Below, in pieces: positions 1 through 6,694 of a DNA stretch of 9,529 nucleotides; within the stretch, counting starts at the first letter, position 1, and every line of letters starts with the position of its first letter. The notes beneath the pieces were generated by a model. That model did not search any database. It was not told the origin of the DNA and saw nothing but the letters and a program-made list of their open reading frames with translations. Location of the stretch: NCBI GenBank assembly GCA_039922235.1, contig JBDSAJ010000648.1:1-9529 (forward strand), read 5' to 3'. Made by a program: the position numbers and the translations under genes. Source of the DNA: Umezawaea sp039922235. GTDB taxonomy: Bacteria; Actinomycetota; Actinomycetes; Mycobacteriales; Pseudonocardiaceae.

Positions 1-472
1 GGCCGCCGACCTGTGCCTGCACCTGGTCCGGCGCGACCACGGAGCCGAGGTCGCCACCACCGTGGCGAGGCGGATGGTCATGCCACCGGTGCGGGAGGGC
101 GGCCAGCGGCAGTACGCGGAGCCGCCGATGCCCAGCCGGGCGGCCAAGTCCGGCCTGGCGTCCACAGTGGACTGGGCGATCGGTCGGCTGGCCGAACCCA
201 TCGGCGTCGGTGATCTCGCCCAGCACTCCGGGTTGAGCGAACGGACGTTCCACCGGGCGTTCGTCGCCGCCACCGGCAGCACACCGGGCCGGTGGCTCCA
301 GACCCAGCGGGTCCGGCTGGCGCAGCGGTTGCTGGAGACCACCGATCTGCCGGTGCACCGGGTGGCCGAGCGGTCGGGGCTCGGCACGCCCGCCAACCTG
401 CGCCGCAGGCTGCGGGCGGAACTCGGGGTCGGGCCGGACGCCTACCGGCGGACGTTCCGGGTGGCGGTCTAG
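1..472 (+). CDS. GlxA-type AraC-family transcriptional regulator, C-terminal part (5' end outside window)
   Basis: The reading frame is open from base 2 and ends at TAG 470-472, so only the last ~156 residues are present. The first visible residues (AADLCLHLVRRDHG, then VARRMVMPPVREGGQ) match the end of the DJ-1/PfpI-like domain and the linker of GlxA-family regulators. They are followed by an AraC DNA-binding domain with two helix-turn-helix units, roughly nt 200-290 (VGDLAQHSGLSERTFHRAF) and nt 350-450 (VHRVAERSGLGTPANLRRRL), ending in the family-typical PDAYRRTF. The GTG at 62 and the ATG at 74 are internal codons, because the homologous sequence continues upstream of both. These regulators usually control a neighbouring metabolic or export gene; the target cannot be read here. 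The stop shares CTAG with the convergent LysE-like gene, leaving no room for a terminator. The family call is secure; the ligand is unknown. Confidence 0.9.
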   Translation, partial: AADLCLHLVRRDHGAEVATTVARRMVMPPVREGGQRQYAEPPMPSRAAKSGLASTVDWAIGRLAEPIGVGDLAQHSGLSERTFHRAFVAATGSTPGRWLQTQRVRLAQRLLETTDLPVHRVAERSGLGTPANLRRRLRAELGVGPDAYRRTFRVAV

Positions 473-819
473 ACGCCTTCCAGAGCTACCCGGACGCCGA
501 GCGCGACCAGGACGACGCCGGTCACGCGCTCGAAGGTGGTGCGGACCCGCTGCTTGGACAGCACGCGGCTCAGCGCGGAGATGAGCAGGGTGAACACCCG
601 CCACCACACGACCGCGACCCCGAGGAACACCGCAGCCAGCACCGCCGCCGTCGCGTGGACCGCGATCCCCGCGCAGCAGCCGAGTCCGGTCCACCAGGCC
701 AGTCGGACGCCGCCGCGCACACCGTTGCGCAGCACCAGTGCCATGTCAGGGCCGGGGGTGACGGTCAGCACCGCTGCGACGAGCAAGAACGGGATGAGCT
801 GCTGGGGCATGGCGGTCAC
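469..819 (-). CDS. LysE/RhtB-family exporter with an apparent in-frame internal deletion
   Basis: The product is 116 aa from GTG 819 or 113 aa from ATG 810; no Shine-Dalgarno sequence precedes either. Residues 1-62 match the N-terminus of LysE/RhtB amino-acid or small-molecule exporters, including the signature TVTPGPDMALV (residues 19-29) and RNGVRGGVRLAWWTGLG. Residues ~63-116 match the family C-terminus: a final hydrophobic helix, then SKQRVRTTFERVTGVVLVALGVRVALE. Family members are about 200-210 aa. The missing part is the middle, including the third helix region, the GAAYL-type motif and the NPK motif. The join lies near nt 630. The frame stays open across the join and both flanks keep normal family character, so this is either a decaying gene or an unusually short exporter. 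It is convergent with the AraC-type gene (stops share CTAG) and divergent from the hydratase-like gene. Confidence 0.7.
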   Translation of the reverse strand: MTAMPQQLIPFLLVAAVLTVTPGPDMALVLRNGVRGGVRLAWWTGLGCCAGIAVHATAAVLAAVFLGVAVVWWRVFTLLISALSRVLSKQRVRTTFERVTGVVLVALGVRVALEGV

Positions 820-834
820 ACTAATGTCGGTGCA
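811..834. promoter_or_regulatory. Compact divergent promoter with two overlapping -10-like boxes
   Basis: On the plus strand TAATGT (822-827) fits the TANNNT -10 pattern and ends exactly 7 bases before the ATG at 834, the spacing expected if transcription starts on that A (leaderless mRNA). On the minus strand TAGTGT (823 down to 818) ends 8 bases before the ATG at 810. Neither gene has a recognisable Shine-Dalgarno sequence. No convincing -35 boxes were seen. The boxes and spacings are visible in the sequence; promoter activity is inferred. Confidence 0.4.
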
Positions 835-1607
835 TGGCCGACTACCAGCACCTGCTCGTCACGCACACCGATGACGTCGTGCGGATCACGATGAACCGGC
901 CCGCGCGGCGCAACGCCCTGTCCTTCGAGCACCTGACGGAGTTGTTGACCGCCTTCCACGAGGCCGCCGCCAGCGGGGCGTCGGGGATCGTGCTCGGTGG
1001 TGGCGGGCCGGTGTTCTCCGCCGGGCACGACTTCGCCGACGTCGACGCACGTGACCTCGACGGGGTGCGGGAGCTGCTGACGCTGTGCACGGACTTGATG
1101 CGGACCATCGAGTCGGTGCCGCAGGTGGTCGTCGCTCGGGTGCACGGGCTGGCCACCGCTGCCGGGTGCCAACTCGTGGCGTCCTGCGATCTCGCCGTCG
1201 CGGCCGAGGAGGCCGGCTTCGCGCTGCCCGGCGGGAAGGGCGGGTGGTTCTGCCACACGCCCGCCGTGCCGGTGGCTCGGGCCGTGGGGCGGAAGCGGTT
1301 GATGGAGATGGCGTTGACCGGGGACGTGGTGGACGCCCGCACGGCTGAGCAGTGGGGGCTGGTGAACCGGGTCGTGCCCGGCGAGGAGCTGGACGCGGCC
1401 GTGGACGACCTGCTGGGGCGGGCTACTCGGGGCAGCCGGGCCAGCAAGGCGGTGGGGAAGCAGACGCTGTACGCGCAGCTGGACCGGCCTGAGGCGGATG
1501 CCTACGCCATCGCCGTGGAGGTGATGGCCGCTGCCGCGGCCACCCCGGCGGCTCGGGAGGGGCGGGCGGCGTTCCTGGGGAAGAGGGCACCGGTGTGGAC
1601 GGACTGA
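834..1607 (+). CDS. Enoyl-CoA hydratase/isomerase-family protein, ECHDC3-like
   Basis: This 257-aa protein is full length for the crotonase superfamily. The oxyanion-hole segments are visible as FSAGHDFADV (61-70) and HGLATAAGCQLVASCD (104-119). The C-terminal part FLGKRAPVW (248-256) resembles the FLQKRKPVW end of the ECHDC3 subgroup, as does the HGLATAAGCQLVASCD block. The two acid residues that catalyse hydration in classical crotonase are not at their usual places: Gln113 replaces the first Glu, and the second falls in the FALPGGKGGWF stretch (129-139), where Gly/Lys occur. True hydration of a 2-enoyl-CoA is therefore doubtful; the protein may do other CoA-thioester chemistry or only bind ligand. 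ATG 834 is the only sensible start and the mRNA may be leaderless. It is not obviously linked to the operon to the right. Confidence 0.88.
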   Translation: MADYQHLLVTHTDDVVRITMNRPARRNALSFEHLTELLTAFHEAAASGASGIVLGGGGPVFSAGHDFADVDARDLDGVRELLTLCTDLMRTIESVPQVVVARVHGLATAAGCQLVASCDLAVAAEEAGFALPGGKGGWFCHTPAVPVARAVGRKRLMEMALTGDVVDARTAEQWGLVNRVVPGEELDAAVDDLLGRATRGSRASKAVGKQTLYAQLDRPEADAYAIAVEVMAAAAATPAAREGRAAFLGKRAPVWTD

Positions 1608-1622
1608 CGGGGTCCGGAAATA

Positions 1623-1652
1623 TGTAACAGCACTTGTATAAGTGCTGTTACA
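1623..1652. promoter_or_regulatory. 30-bp palindromic operator overlapping the promoter of the MarR-family gene
   Basis: The arms TGTAACAGCACTT (1623-1635) and AAGTGCTGTTACA (1640-1652) are exact reverse complements around a GTAT spacer; the inner TA also pairs, so 28 of 30 bases are symmetric. The element is AT-rich against very GC-rich surroundings and lies 8 bp before the MarR-family start at 1661. It overlaps possible promoter elements: GTAACA (1625-1630) and TACAGT (1649-1654), 18 bp apart, would place transcription on the GTG at 1661; TATAAG (1637-1642) is an alternative -10. MarR dimers commonly bind such palindromes in their own promoters, so autorepression is the natural reading. It has no T-tract, which argues against a terminator. 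Confidence 0.75.
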
Positions 1653-1660
1653 GTAGCGCG

Positions 1661-2146
1661 GTGAACGATCCGACAGAGGTGAGCCACTGGCGGCCGTTGT
1701 GGCTGCTGCAAGCCGCCATGGAAAAGGACATCGAGCGGCTCTACGGCGAGGCCCGGATCGAGGGGCTCAAGCCGACCTGGGTGATGGAGCTGATCCGGCT
1801 CCACCTGCGCGGGCCGATGACGATCACCGAACTGGCCGAGGCCGTGGAGCGCACGCATTCGGCCATGAGCCAGAAGGTCGCGGCGATGCGGGCCGCCGGG
1901 TTCGTCTCCACGGTGGCCGGGCCCGACGCGCGGAGCAAGAAGGTGGTGTTGACCGCCAAGTCCGTCGCGATCGTCGACCGCTTGGCGGCCGAGTGGCGGG
2001 CCACCGAGGCCGCCGTCGCCGAGATCGAGTCGGAGATCGCGTACCCGTTGACCCGAGTGGTCCGGGACATCGAGGATGCGCTGCGGCGCAAGAGCTTCCA
2101 CGACCGGATCGCGGAGAAGCTGGCCGAGGACGACGCCTGGTCGTGA
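1661..2146 (+). CDS. MarR-family winged-helix transcriptional regulator
   Basis: This 161-aa protein has the MarR layout: an N-terminal dimerisation helix (HWRPLWLLQAAMEKDIERLY), a winged helix-turn-helix in the middle (MTITELAEAVERTHSAMSQKVAAMRAAGFV, then the wing GPDARSKKVVLTAKS) and C-terminal dimerisation helices. GTG 1661 is chosen as start. An upstream in-frame TTG (1634) lies inside the palindrome and adds nine residues (MYKCCYSSA) with no family character. The gene has no strong ribosome-binding site and may be leaderless. It lies 116 bp upstream of an efflux-type transporter on the same strand. The expected role is a repressor released by the exported compound or a related phenolic or acidic ligand. 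The ligand cannot be read from the sequence, but the neighbouring biosynthetic operon makes its product a reasonable candidate. Confidence 0.88.
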   Translation: MNDPTEVSHWRPLWLLQAAMEKDIERLYGEARIEGLKPTWVMELIRLHLRGPMTITELAEAVERTHSAMSQKVAAMRAAGFVSTVAGPDARSKKVVLTAKSVAIVDRLAAEWRATEAAVAEIESEIAYPLTRVVRDIEDALRRKSFHDRIAEKLAEDDAWS

Positions 2147-2262
2147 GGCGGGTGTGCCGCCTTGCTGCTGAAGTCATGACCGCGTCTTGCTGATCGAGTG
2201 GGTGAAAGCCCGCCGGTTTCTTTGTGCTGCGCGAAAAACCTGCGTATGGAACTGGAGGAGTC
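2147..2262. other. Intergenic gap between MarR-family and MFS genes
   Basis: This 116-bp gap holds a short palindrome, GTCATGAC (2173-2180), and the ribosome-binding site of the transporter (GGAGGAG, 2254-2260). No copy or half-copy of the 1623-1652 operator and no convincing -35/-10 pair were seen. The transporter may therefore be transcribed from the MarR-gene promoter. Confidence 0.4.
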
Positions 2263-3492
2263 GTGCTGGGTCGAGTGCTGGTGGACGTGGCGCCGTTGCG
2301 GTCGGTGATGTTCCGGCGGTTGTTCGTCGGGCGGGTGTTCTCCGGGTTCGGCAGTCAGATGACGCTGGTCGCGGTGATGTTCCAGGTCTGGCAGATGACC
2401 GGCAGCACGGTGTGGACCGGTGCTGTCGGGTTGGCGCAGGCGTTGCCGATCATCGTGTTCGGGTTGTTCGCCGGGTCGTTGGTGGATCGGGTCGACCGGC
2501 GGAGGTTCTACCTGATCACCTTGATCGGCCAGGCGTTCTGTTCCGCTTTGCTTGCTGTGCAGGGGTTCCTGGGCCATGTTCCGGTTGGCGGGGTGTTGCT
2601 GCTGGTGGCCTTCCAGTCCTGTTTCGTGGCAGGCGGTGGGCCGGCGTCTCGGACGTTCATCCCGCGCTTGCTGCCGAAGGAGCAGGCCGCCGCCGGGTTG
2701 GCGCTGAACCGGATCGGGTTCCAGGGGTCGATGTTGTTGGGGCCCGCGCTGGCTGGGGTGCTGATCGGGTGGATCGGTGTCGGCGGGTGCTACCTGGTCG
2801 ACGTGGTGGCGTTCGGCTTCGCGTTCTACGGGGCGTTCGGGCTGCCGCCGATGCTGCCGGAAGGGGAGCTGTCCCGTCCTGGGGTGCGCGGGGTGGTGGA
2901 CGGGCTGGCGTTCCTGGTGCGGGAGCCGGTGGTGCGCGGGGCGTTGCTGACCGACCTCGCCGCCATGGTGCTGTCCATGCCGCTCAGCCTGTTCCCGCTG
3001 GTCAACGCCGAGCGGTTCGGCGGGGAGCCGCGCACCTTCGGGCTGTTCCTCACGGCCATCGCGGTGGGAGGGGTGGTGGCGTCGGTGTTCTCCGGGACGT
3101 TCACCCGCAGTGCGCGGCCCGGTGTGGTGATGCTGATCGGGTCGGTGGGCTGGGGTGTGTCGCTGGTGCTGTTCGGGATCTCCACCAACCCGTGGGTGGG
3201 ACTGGGTTTCCTGGTGCTCGCCGGTGCGGCGGACACGCTTTCCGTGGTGTCGCGCGGGGCTCTGATCCAGGTGCACACGCCGGACTCGATGCTCGGCCGG
3301 GTGGCGGCGGCCGAGCAGATCGTGGGGCAGGCAGGGCCGGACGTGGGGAACATGCGGGCTGGGCTGGTGGCCAGTGCCACCTCGGGGACGGTGTCGTTGG
3401 TGAGCGGCGGTTTGCTGTGCGTCGTGGCCGTGGTGCTGGTCGGTGCGACGACTCCCCGGTTGCGCCGAGCCGTGGTTCAGGAACCGGTGTAG
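2263..3492 (+). CDS. MFS efflux transporter (DHA3/EntS-like)
   Basis: This integral membrane exporter of the major facilitator superfamily should use the proton gradient to expel a small molecule. From GTG 2263 it is 409 aa with about twelve hydrophobic segments, the usual size. The MFS motif A is visible between helices 2 and 3 as GSLVDRVDRRR (about residues 71-81), and the repeat half has PLSLFPLVNAERFGGEPRTFGLF. Overall character resembles the MFS_3/EntS/tetracycline-efflux group. GTG 2263 is preferred because GGAGGAG (2254-2260) sits just before it; the in-frame GTG at 2224 would add 13 non-hydrophobic residues without a ribosome-binding site. The gene follows a MarR-family regulator and overlaps the convergent lyase gene by 16 bp. 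Export of, or self-resistance to, the product of the neighbouring operon is plausible; the substrate is unknown. Confidence 0.88.
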   Translation: MLGRVLVDVAPLRSVMFRRLFVGRVFSGFGSQMTLVAVMFQVWQMTGSTVWTGAVGLAQALPIIVFGLFAGSLVDRVDRRRFYLITLIGQAFCSALLAVQGFLGHVPVGGVLLLVAFQSCFVAGGGPASRTFIPRLLPKEQAAAGLALNRIGFQGSMLLGPALAGVLIGWIGVGGCYLVDVVAFGFAFYGAFGLPPMLPEGELSRPGVRGVVDGLAFLVREPVVRGALLTDLAAMVLSMPLSLFPLVNAERFGGEPRTFGLFLTAIAVGGVVASVFSGTFTRSARPGVVMLIGSVGWGVSLVLFGISTNPWVGLGFLVLAGAADTLSVVSRGALIQVHTPDSMLGRVAAAEQIVGQAGPDVGNMRAGLVASATSGTVSLVSGGLLCVVAVVLVGATTPRLRRAVVQEPV

Positions 3493-4859
3493 CTGCGGTA
3501 GCGGAGCAGGACCCGGTCCACCAGTTGGCCTGCCGCGCCCGTGTAGTTGGCCGGGTCCAGGAGGTCGTCGAGGTCCGCGTCCGCCAGTTCCGGCAGGTCG
3601 CGCAGGGCGTCGCCGAGGGAGGTGCCGCTGGTCGACGCCTCGGCGGCGGCCTTGGTCAGCACCGCCTTGGCGTTCGCCTTGCCCAGCAGCGGGGTCAGTG
3701 CCACGGCCAGGCGCTCCGCCACCACGGCGCCTCGGGTCATGGCGATGTTGGCGCGCATCCGGTCCGGGTGGACTTCCAGGCCCTCGGCCAGTTCCACGGC
3801 GGTGTGGGCGGCGCCGCCCGCCAGGCGCAGCGCCTCGCGCAGCGCCTGCCACTCGGCGTGCCACGCGCCCGCCGGGCGTTCGTCCTCGGCGACCATCGAC
3901 TGCGCCAGCACCAGCGACAGGGCGGGGACCTGGCGGGCGGCGGACGCGATCAGCGTGGCCAGCACCGGGTTCCGCTTCTGCGGCATCGCCGACGAAGCGC
4001 CCCTGCCCGCGGCCGCCGGTTCGGTGACCTCGCCGATCTCGGTGCGGGACAGGGTTTGCACGTCCACCGCGAACTTGCCCAGTGCGCCCGTGACGAAGCT
4101 GAGCACCGCGCCCAGGTCGGCTATCGGGGTGCGCACGGTGTGCCACGGCAACACCGGCTCGGCCAGTCCCAGTTCCTCGGCGAACGGGGCGATCAGCTCC
4201 ACGCCGTAGTGCGCGGGCCTGCCCTCCAGCTTGGCGAACTCGCCGTAGGCGGCCAGGGTCCCTGCGGCGCCGCCCAGCGAGGCGGGCAGGCCCGCGGAGG
4301 CCACGGACCTGACCCGTGCCAGCGCGTCCAGCACCAGTTGCAGCCAGCCCGCCGCCTTGAGGCCGAACGTCGTGGGCACGGCGTGCTGCGCCAGCGTTCG
4401 GCCCGCCACGAGGGTGTCGCGGTGCTCCTCGGCCATCGCGGCCAGTGCGGCGGCGACCTTGCTCAGGTCGCCGTCGACCTGCGCCAGCACCCGGCGGGCC
4501 ACCAGCATCGCGGCCGAGTCGAGCACGTCCTGGCTGGTGCAGCCGCGGTGCACGTGCTCGGCGGCCTCCGGGTCGACGGTGGCCACCAACCTGGTGAACG
4601 CGGGAACCAGTGCCACCACGGGGTTCGCCGCCGCCCGCGAGGCCCGCGCCAGCGCCACCACGTCCAGCCCGCCCGCCTCGGCGGACTTGGTGATCACCTC
4701 GGCGTGCGCCGCGGACATCAGGCCCAGCCGGGCCTGTGCGCGGGCCAGTGCCGCCTCCGCCTCCAGCATCGCGCTCAGCCAGGCCTCGTCACAGGTGATG
4801 CCCTCGACCGGGGTGCCTGCCCAGGTCGGGGCGAGGAGTCCGGAATCGGTGTGGCTCAA
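3477..4859 (-). CDS. Fumarase/aspartase-superfamily lyase, candidate nitrosuccinate lyase (CreD-like)
   Basis: This 460-aa protein has superfamily hallmarks: HRGCTSQD (104-111), the base-region GRTLAQHA (153-160) and the mobile signature loop SSAMPQKRNP (289-298), which holds the catalytic serine. By sequence alone it would be called 3-carboxy-cis,cis-muconate cycloisomerase or adenylosuccinate lyase (PcaB/PurB-like). Context argues for another job: it is the last gene of an operon and follows a CreE-like flavoprotein. In cremeomycin and fosfazinomycin biosynthesis this pair (CreE/CreD, FzmM/FzmL) turns aspartate into nitrosuccinate and then nitrite plus fumarate. No protocatechuate-pathway genes are visible. 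The start is TTG 4859, with AGGAG nine bases upstream; TTG overlaps the preceding TGA (TTGA), implying translational coupling. The 3' end overlaps the convergent transporter gene by 16 bp. Superfamily is certain; nitrosuccinate specificity is inferred. Confidence 0.82.
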   Translation of the reverse strand: MSHTDSGLLAPTWAGTPVEGITCDEAWLSAMLEAEAALARAQARLGLMSAAHAEVITKSAEAGGLDVVALARASRAAANPVVALVPAFTRLVATVDPEAAEHVHRGCTSQDVLDSAAMLVARRVLAQVDGDLSKVAAALAAMAEEHRDTLVAGRTLAQHAVPTTFGLKAAGWLQLVLDALARVRSVASAGLPASLGGAAGTLAAYGEFAKLEGRPAHYGVELIAPFAEELGLAEPVLPWHTVRTPIADLGAVLSFVTGALGKFAVDVQTLSRTEIGEVTEPAAAGRGASSAMPQKRNPVLATLIASAARQVPALSLVLAQSMVAEDERPAGAWHAEWQALREALRLAGGAAHTAVELAEGLEVHPDRMRANIAMTRGAVVAERLAVALTPLLGKANAKAVLTKAAAEASTSGTSLGDALRDLPELADADLDDLLDPANYTGAAGQLVDRVLLRYRSYTGS

Positions 4860-6694
4860 GCGATCACGCTCCTGTACTGGGTGTGGACGGTCAGCACCGC
4901 TCGGGCGATGGCGTCGGCGTCCTCCAGCGTCACCGAGCCGACGCCGGGGCGGATGCCCGCCGCGGTCACCCAGTGCACGCCCTCGGTGGGCACGCCGAAC
5001 GCGAACCTGGCCGGGTGCGCCAGGCCTGCGCGGTCCACCAAGCGGTACGGGCGTTCGGTCACGGCGAGGCCGCCGCTCTCGTAGCCACCCACGTGGTACG
5101 GCTGGGAACGGCCGGTGGTGAGCAGGTAGCGCAGCAGGGGGTTGGCGCTGCGCCGCAGGTCGATGTCCGGCAGTCGGGCCTCGATGAGGCCGCGGCAGCG
5201 GACGGGTGGGCCGGGGACCGTCTCGGAGTCCACCAGGAACACGCCTTCGGCGGTGGAGCGGTGGACCCTGATCCGCGGGCCGACCACGTGCAGCACACCC
5301 GCCTCCATGAGGGCGATCATCTCCTCGACGCGCCGCACCGGCGGGCCGATCGAGGTGAACGCGTTGAGCGGGTTGTACCAGCCCTCCAGTTCGTCGCGGT
5401 AGGAGTCGCCGCTGATGCCGCTGTGGTCCACCACGAGCCGGATCTCGTTGCGCAGGTCGCGCAGCACGTCCAGCGCCGACTTGAGCGGGCTGGACAGGTT
5501 GCCCAGCCTCGCCTCCCGCACGTCGTGGCGCAGGTGGTCGAGCAGCCAGTCGCGGAAGTCGTCCCGGTCGGTGAACGCGCGGTCGCCCTGCGGCCGTTCC
5601 ACCCGGTCCCAGTCCCACCGCTCGGTGACGCCGTACCGGTCCAGCAGGCGGTCGTCGTCAGCCGGGCTTCCCTCCACGAAGGACTGGAGGAACGCCTCCG
5701 CGTCCCCGTGGGCGGACTTGACGAGCAGGCTGTAGTAGACGGCGCGGACCTCCCGGTCCACCAGCGGCCACACCGCGTCGCGGAAGCCGACCGGCTCACC
5801 GGACTCGGCGCGCTTGCGCAGGCCCGCGACGACCGTCTCGGTGAGGAAGTACGGGAGGTGCCTGCCGTGCGCACCCTTCTGGTTCTCGCCGCGCGCGTGG
5901 TACGGCACGCCGCGGCGGGAACCCGCGTACAGCACCGGTTCCAGGCCGGACGGGAGGTAGCGGAGACCGCCCGCGACCCGGTCGAACTCGCCGCCGCGGC
6001 CGACCGTGAGCAGCGCCAGGTAGTCGAAGAAGTTCAGGCCGATGCCCCGGACCGCGACCGCGGTCCCCGGCGCGATGACGCTCAGGTCCACGTCGGCCGG
6101 GTTGGCTGGCTCGACGTGGACGAGCTTGTGCCGCGCCGCGAACCGGCGGTTCTCGTCGTGCTCGCGGCTGCGCGCGAGCGGACCGTGGCCCAGCGCCAGC
6201 ACGACCGCGTCCAGGCCGGTCAGCACGGTGCCGTCGAGCAGCGTCACGGTCTGCCGACCGTCGTCGGTGTCGTCGACCGCGACCGCCGTGCCGGGGTGCA
6301 CGACGACGGTGACCGACGCGGGCGCGGTGGTGACCAGCCGGTGGAACACCCAGGCCAGGTAGCGCCCGTAGAACGCCCTGGTCGGGTAGTCGTCCGGGCC
6401 GAGCGCGCAGCCGTCCACCGCCATCCGCGCCCACTCGTACAGGCTGGGACCGGGCACGACGGGTCCCTCGCAGGGCACGCTGTCGTCGGTGAACAGGCTG
6501 ATCTGCGAGGCGACCGTGTTCATCAGCAGGTGGTCGGACTGGTGGGTGCGCCAGACGCCACCCGGCCCCGGCGGGAACGGGTCCACGACGTGCACCTCGA
6601 CCTCGCGGCCGTCGGTGGCGTTGGCGAGGATCCGTTCCAGCACCGAGGTCCCGCGCGGGCCGGCCCCGACCAGGCAGATCCGCAGCTCGCTCAT
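4856..6694 (-). CDS. FAD/NAD(P)-binding monooxygenase-like protein, candidate nitrosuccinate synthase (CreE-like)
   Basis: This 612-aa cytosolic flavoprotein starts with a Rossmann FAD-binding motif, LVGAGPRGTS (8-17). It continues with PFPPGPGGVWRT (39-50), a HLLMNT block (55-60) and YPTRAFYGRYLAWVF (103-117), features of the FAD-NAD(P)-binding (NAD_binding_9-type) family. A second glycine-rich segment, VAVRGIGLNFFD (213-224), fits NAD(P)H binding. CreE and FzmM, which oxidise the amino group of aspartate to a nitro group, are as I recall of this type. Adjacency to a fumarase-superfamily lyase is the diagnostic pairing, so aspartate to nitrosuccinate is the proposed reaction. ATG 6694 overlaps the TGA of the SDR gene (ATGA), and its own TGA overlaps the TTG of the lyase. 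Other N- or C-oxidising roles remain possible because the family is diverse. Confidence 0.8.
   Translation of the reverse strand: MSELRICLVGAGPRGTSVLERILANATDGREVEVHVVDPFPPGPGGVWRTHQSDHLLMNTVASQISLFTDDSVPCEGPVVPGPSLYEWARMAVDGCALGPDDYPTRAFYGRYLAWVFHRLVTTAPASVTVVVHPGTAVAVDDTDDGRQTVTLLDGTVLTGLDAVVLALGHGPLARSREHDENRRFAARHKLVHVEPANPADVDLSVIAPGTAVAVRGIGLNFFDYLALLTVGRGGEFDRVAGGLRYLPSGLEPVLYAGSRRGVPYHARGENQKGAHGRHLPYFLTETVVAGLRKRAESGEPVGFRDAVWPLVDREVRAVYYSLLVKSAHGDAEAFLQSFVEGSPADDDRLLDRYGVTERWDWDRVERPQGDRAFTDRDDFRDWLLDHLRHDVREARLGNLSSPLKSALDVLRDLRNEIRLVVDHSGISGDSYRDELEGWYNPLNAFTSIGPPVRRVEEMIALMEAGVLHVVGPRIRVHRSTAEGVFLVDSETVPGPPVRCRGLIEARLPDIDLRRSANPLLRYLLTTGRSQPYHVGGYESGGLAVTERPYRLVDRAGLAHPARFAFGVPTEGVHWVTAAGIRPGVGSVTLEDADAIARAVLTVHTQYRSVIA

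Noticed and set aside
1623..1652. Palindrome as a transcription terminator for the hydratase-like gene
   Set aside because: It lies 16 bp after that stop, but the arms are AT-rich, there is no T-tract, and it is centred on the promoter region of a MarR-family gene; an operator fits better. A secondary terminator role is not excluded.
1634..1660. TTG 1634 as the MarR-family start
   Set aside because: It lies inside the palindrome and adds nine residues without family similarity; GTG 1661 leaves the full domain and a free operator.
2173..2180. GTCATGAC palindrome upstream of the transporter as an operator
   Set aside because: Eight bases of symmetry are expected by chance in a window this size, and it shares no sequence with the 1623-1652 element.
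2222..2250. TTGTGC...TATGGA as a promoter for the transporter
   Set aside because: The -10 match is poor and the predicted transcription start would fall in the ribosome-binding site.
1741..4146. 801-codon open frame on the minus strand opposite the MarR and MFS genes
   Set aside because: Its translation is rich in R, G, P, H and Q with no family character, and it runs antisense to two genes with clear domains; it is a GC-rich shadow frame.
3477..4859. Plain call of 3-carboxy-cis,cis-muconate cycloisomerase (beta-ketoadipate pathway)
   Set aside because: The signature loop fits the superfamily generally, no other protocatechuate-pathway genes are present, and the upstream flavoprotein points to the CreE/CreD pair.
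2187..5084. 965-codon open frame on the plus strand
   Set aside because: It crosses the MFS gene out of frame and runs antisense to the lyase gene; its composition is low-complexity and it shows no recognisable motif.
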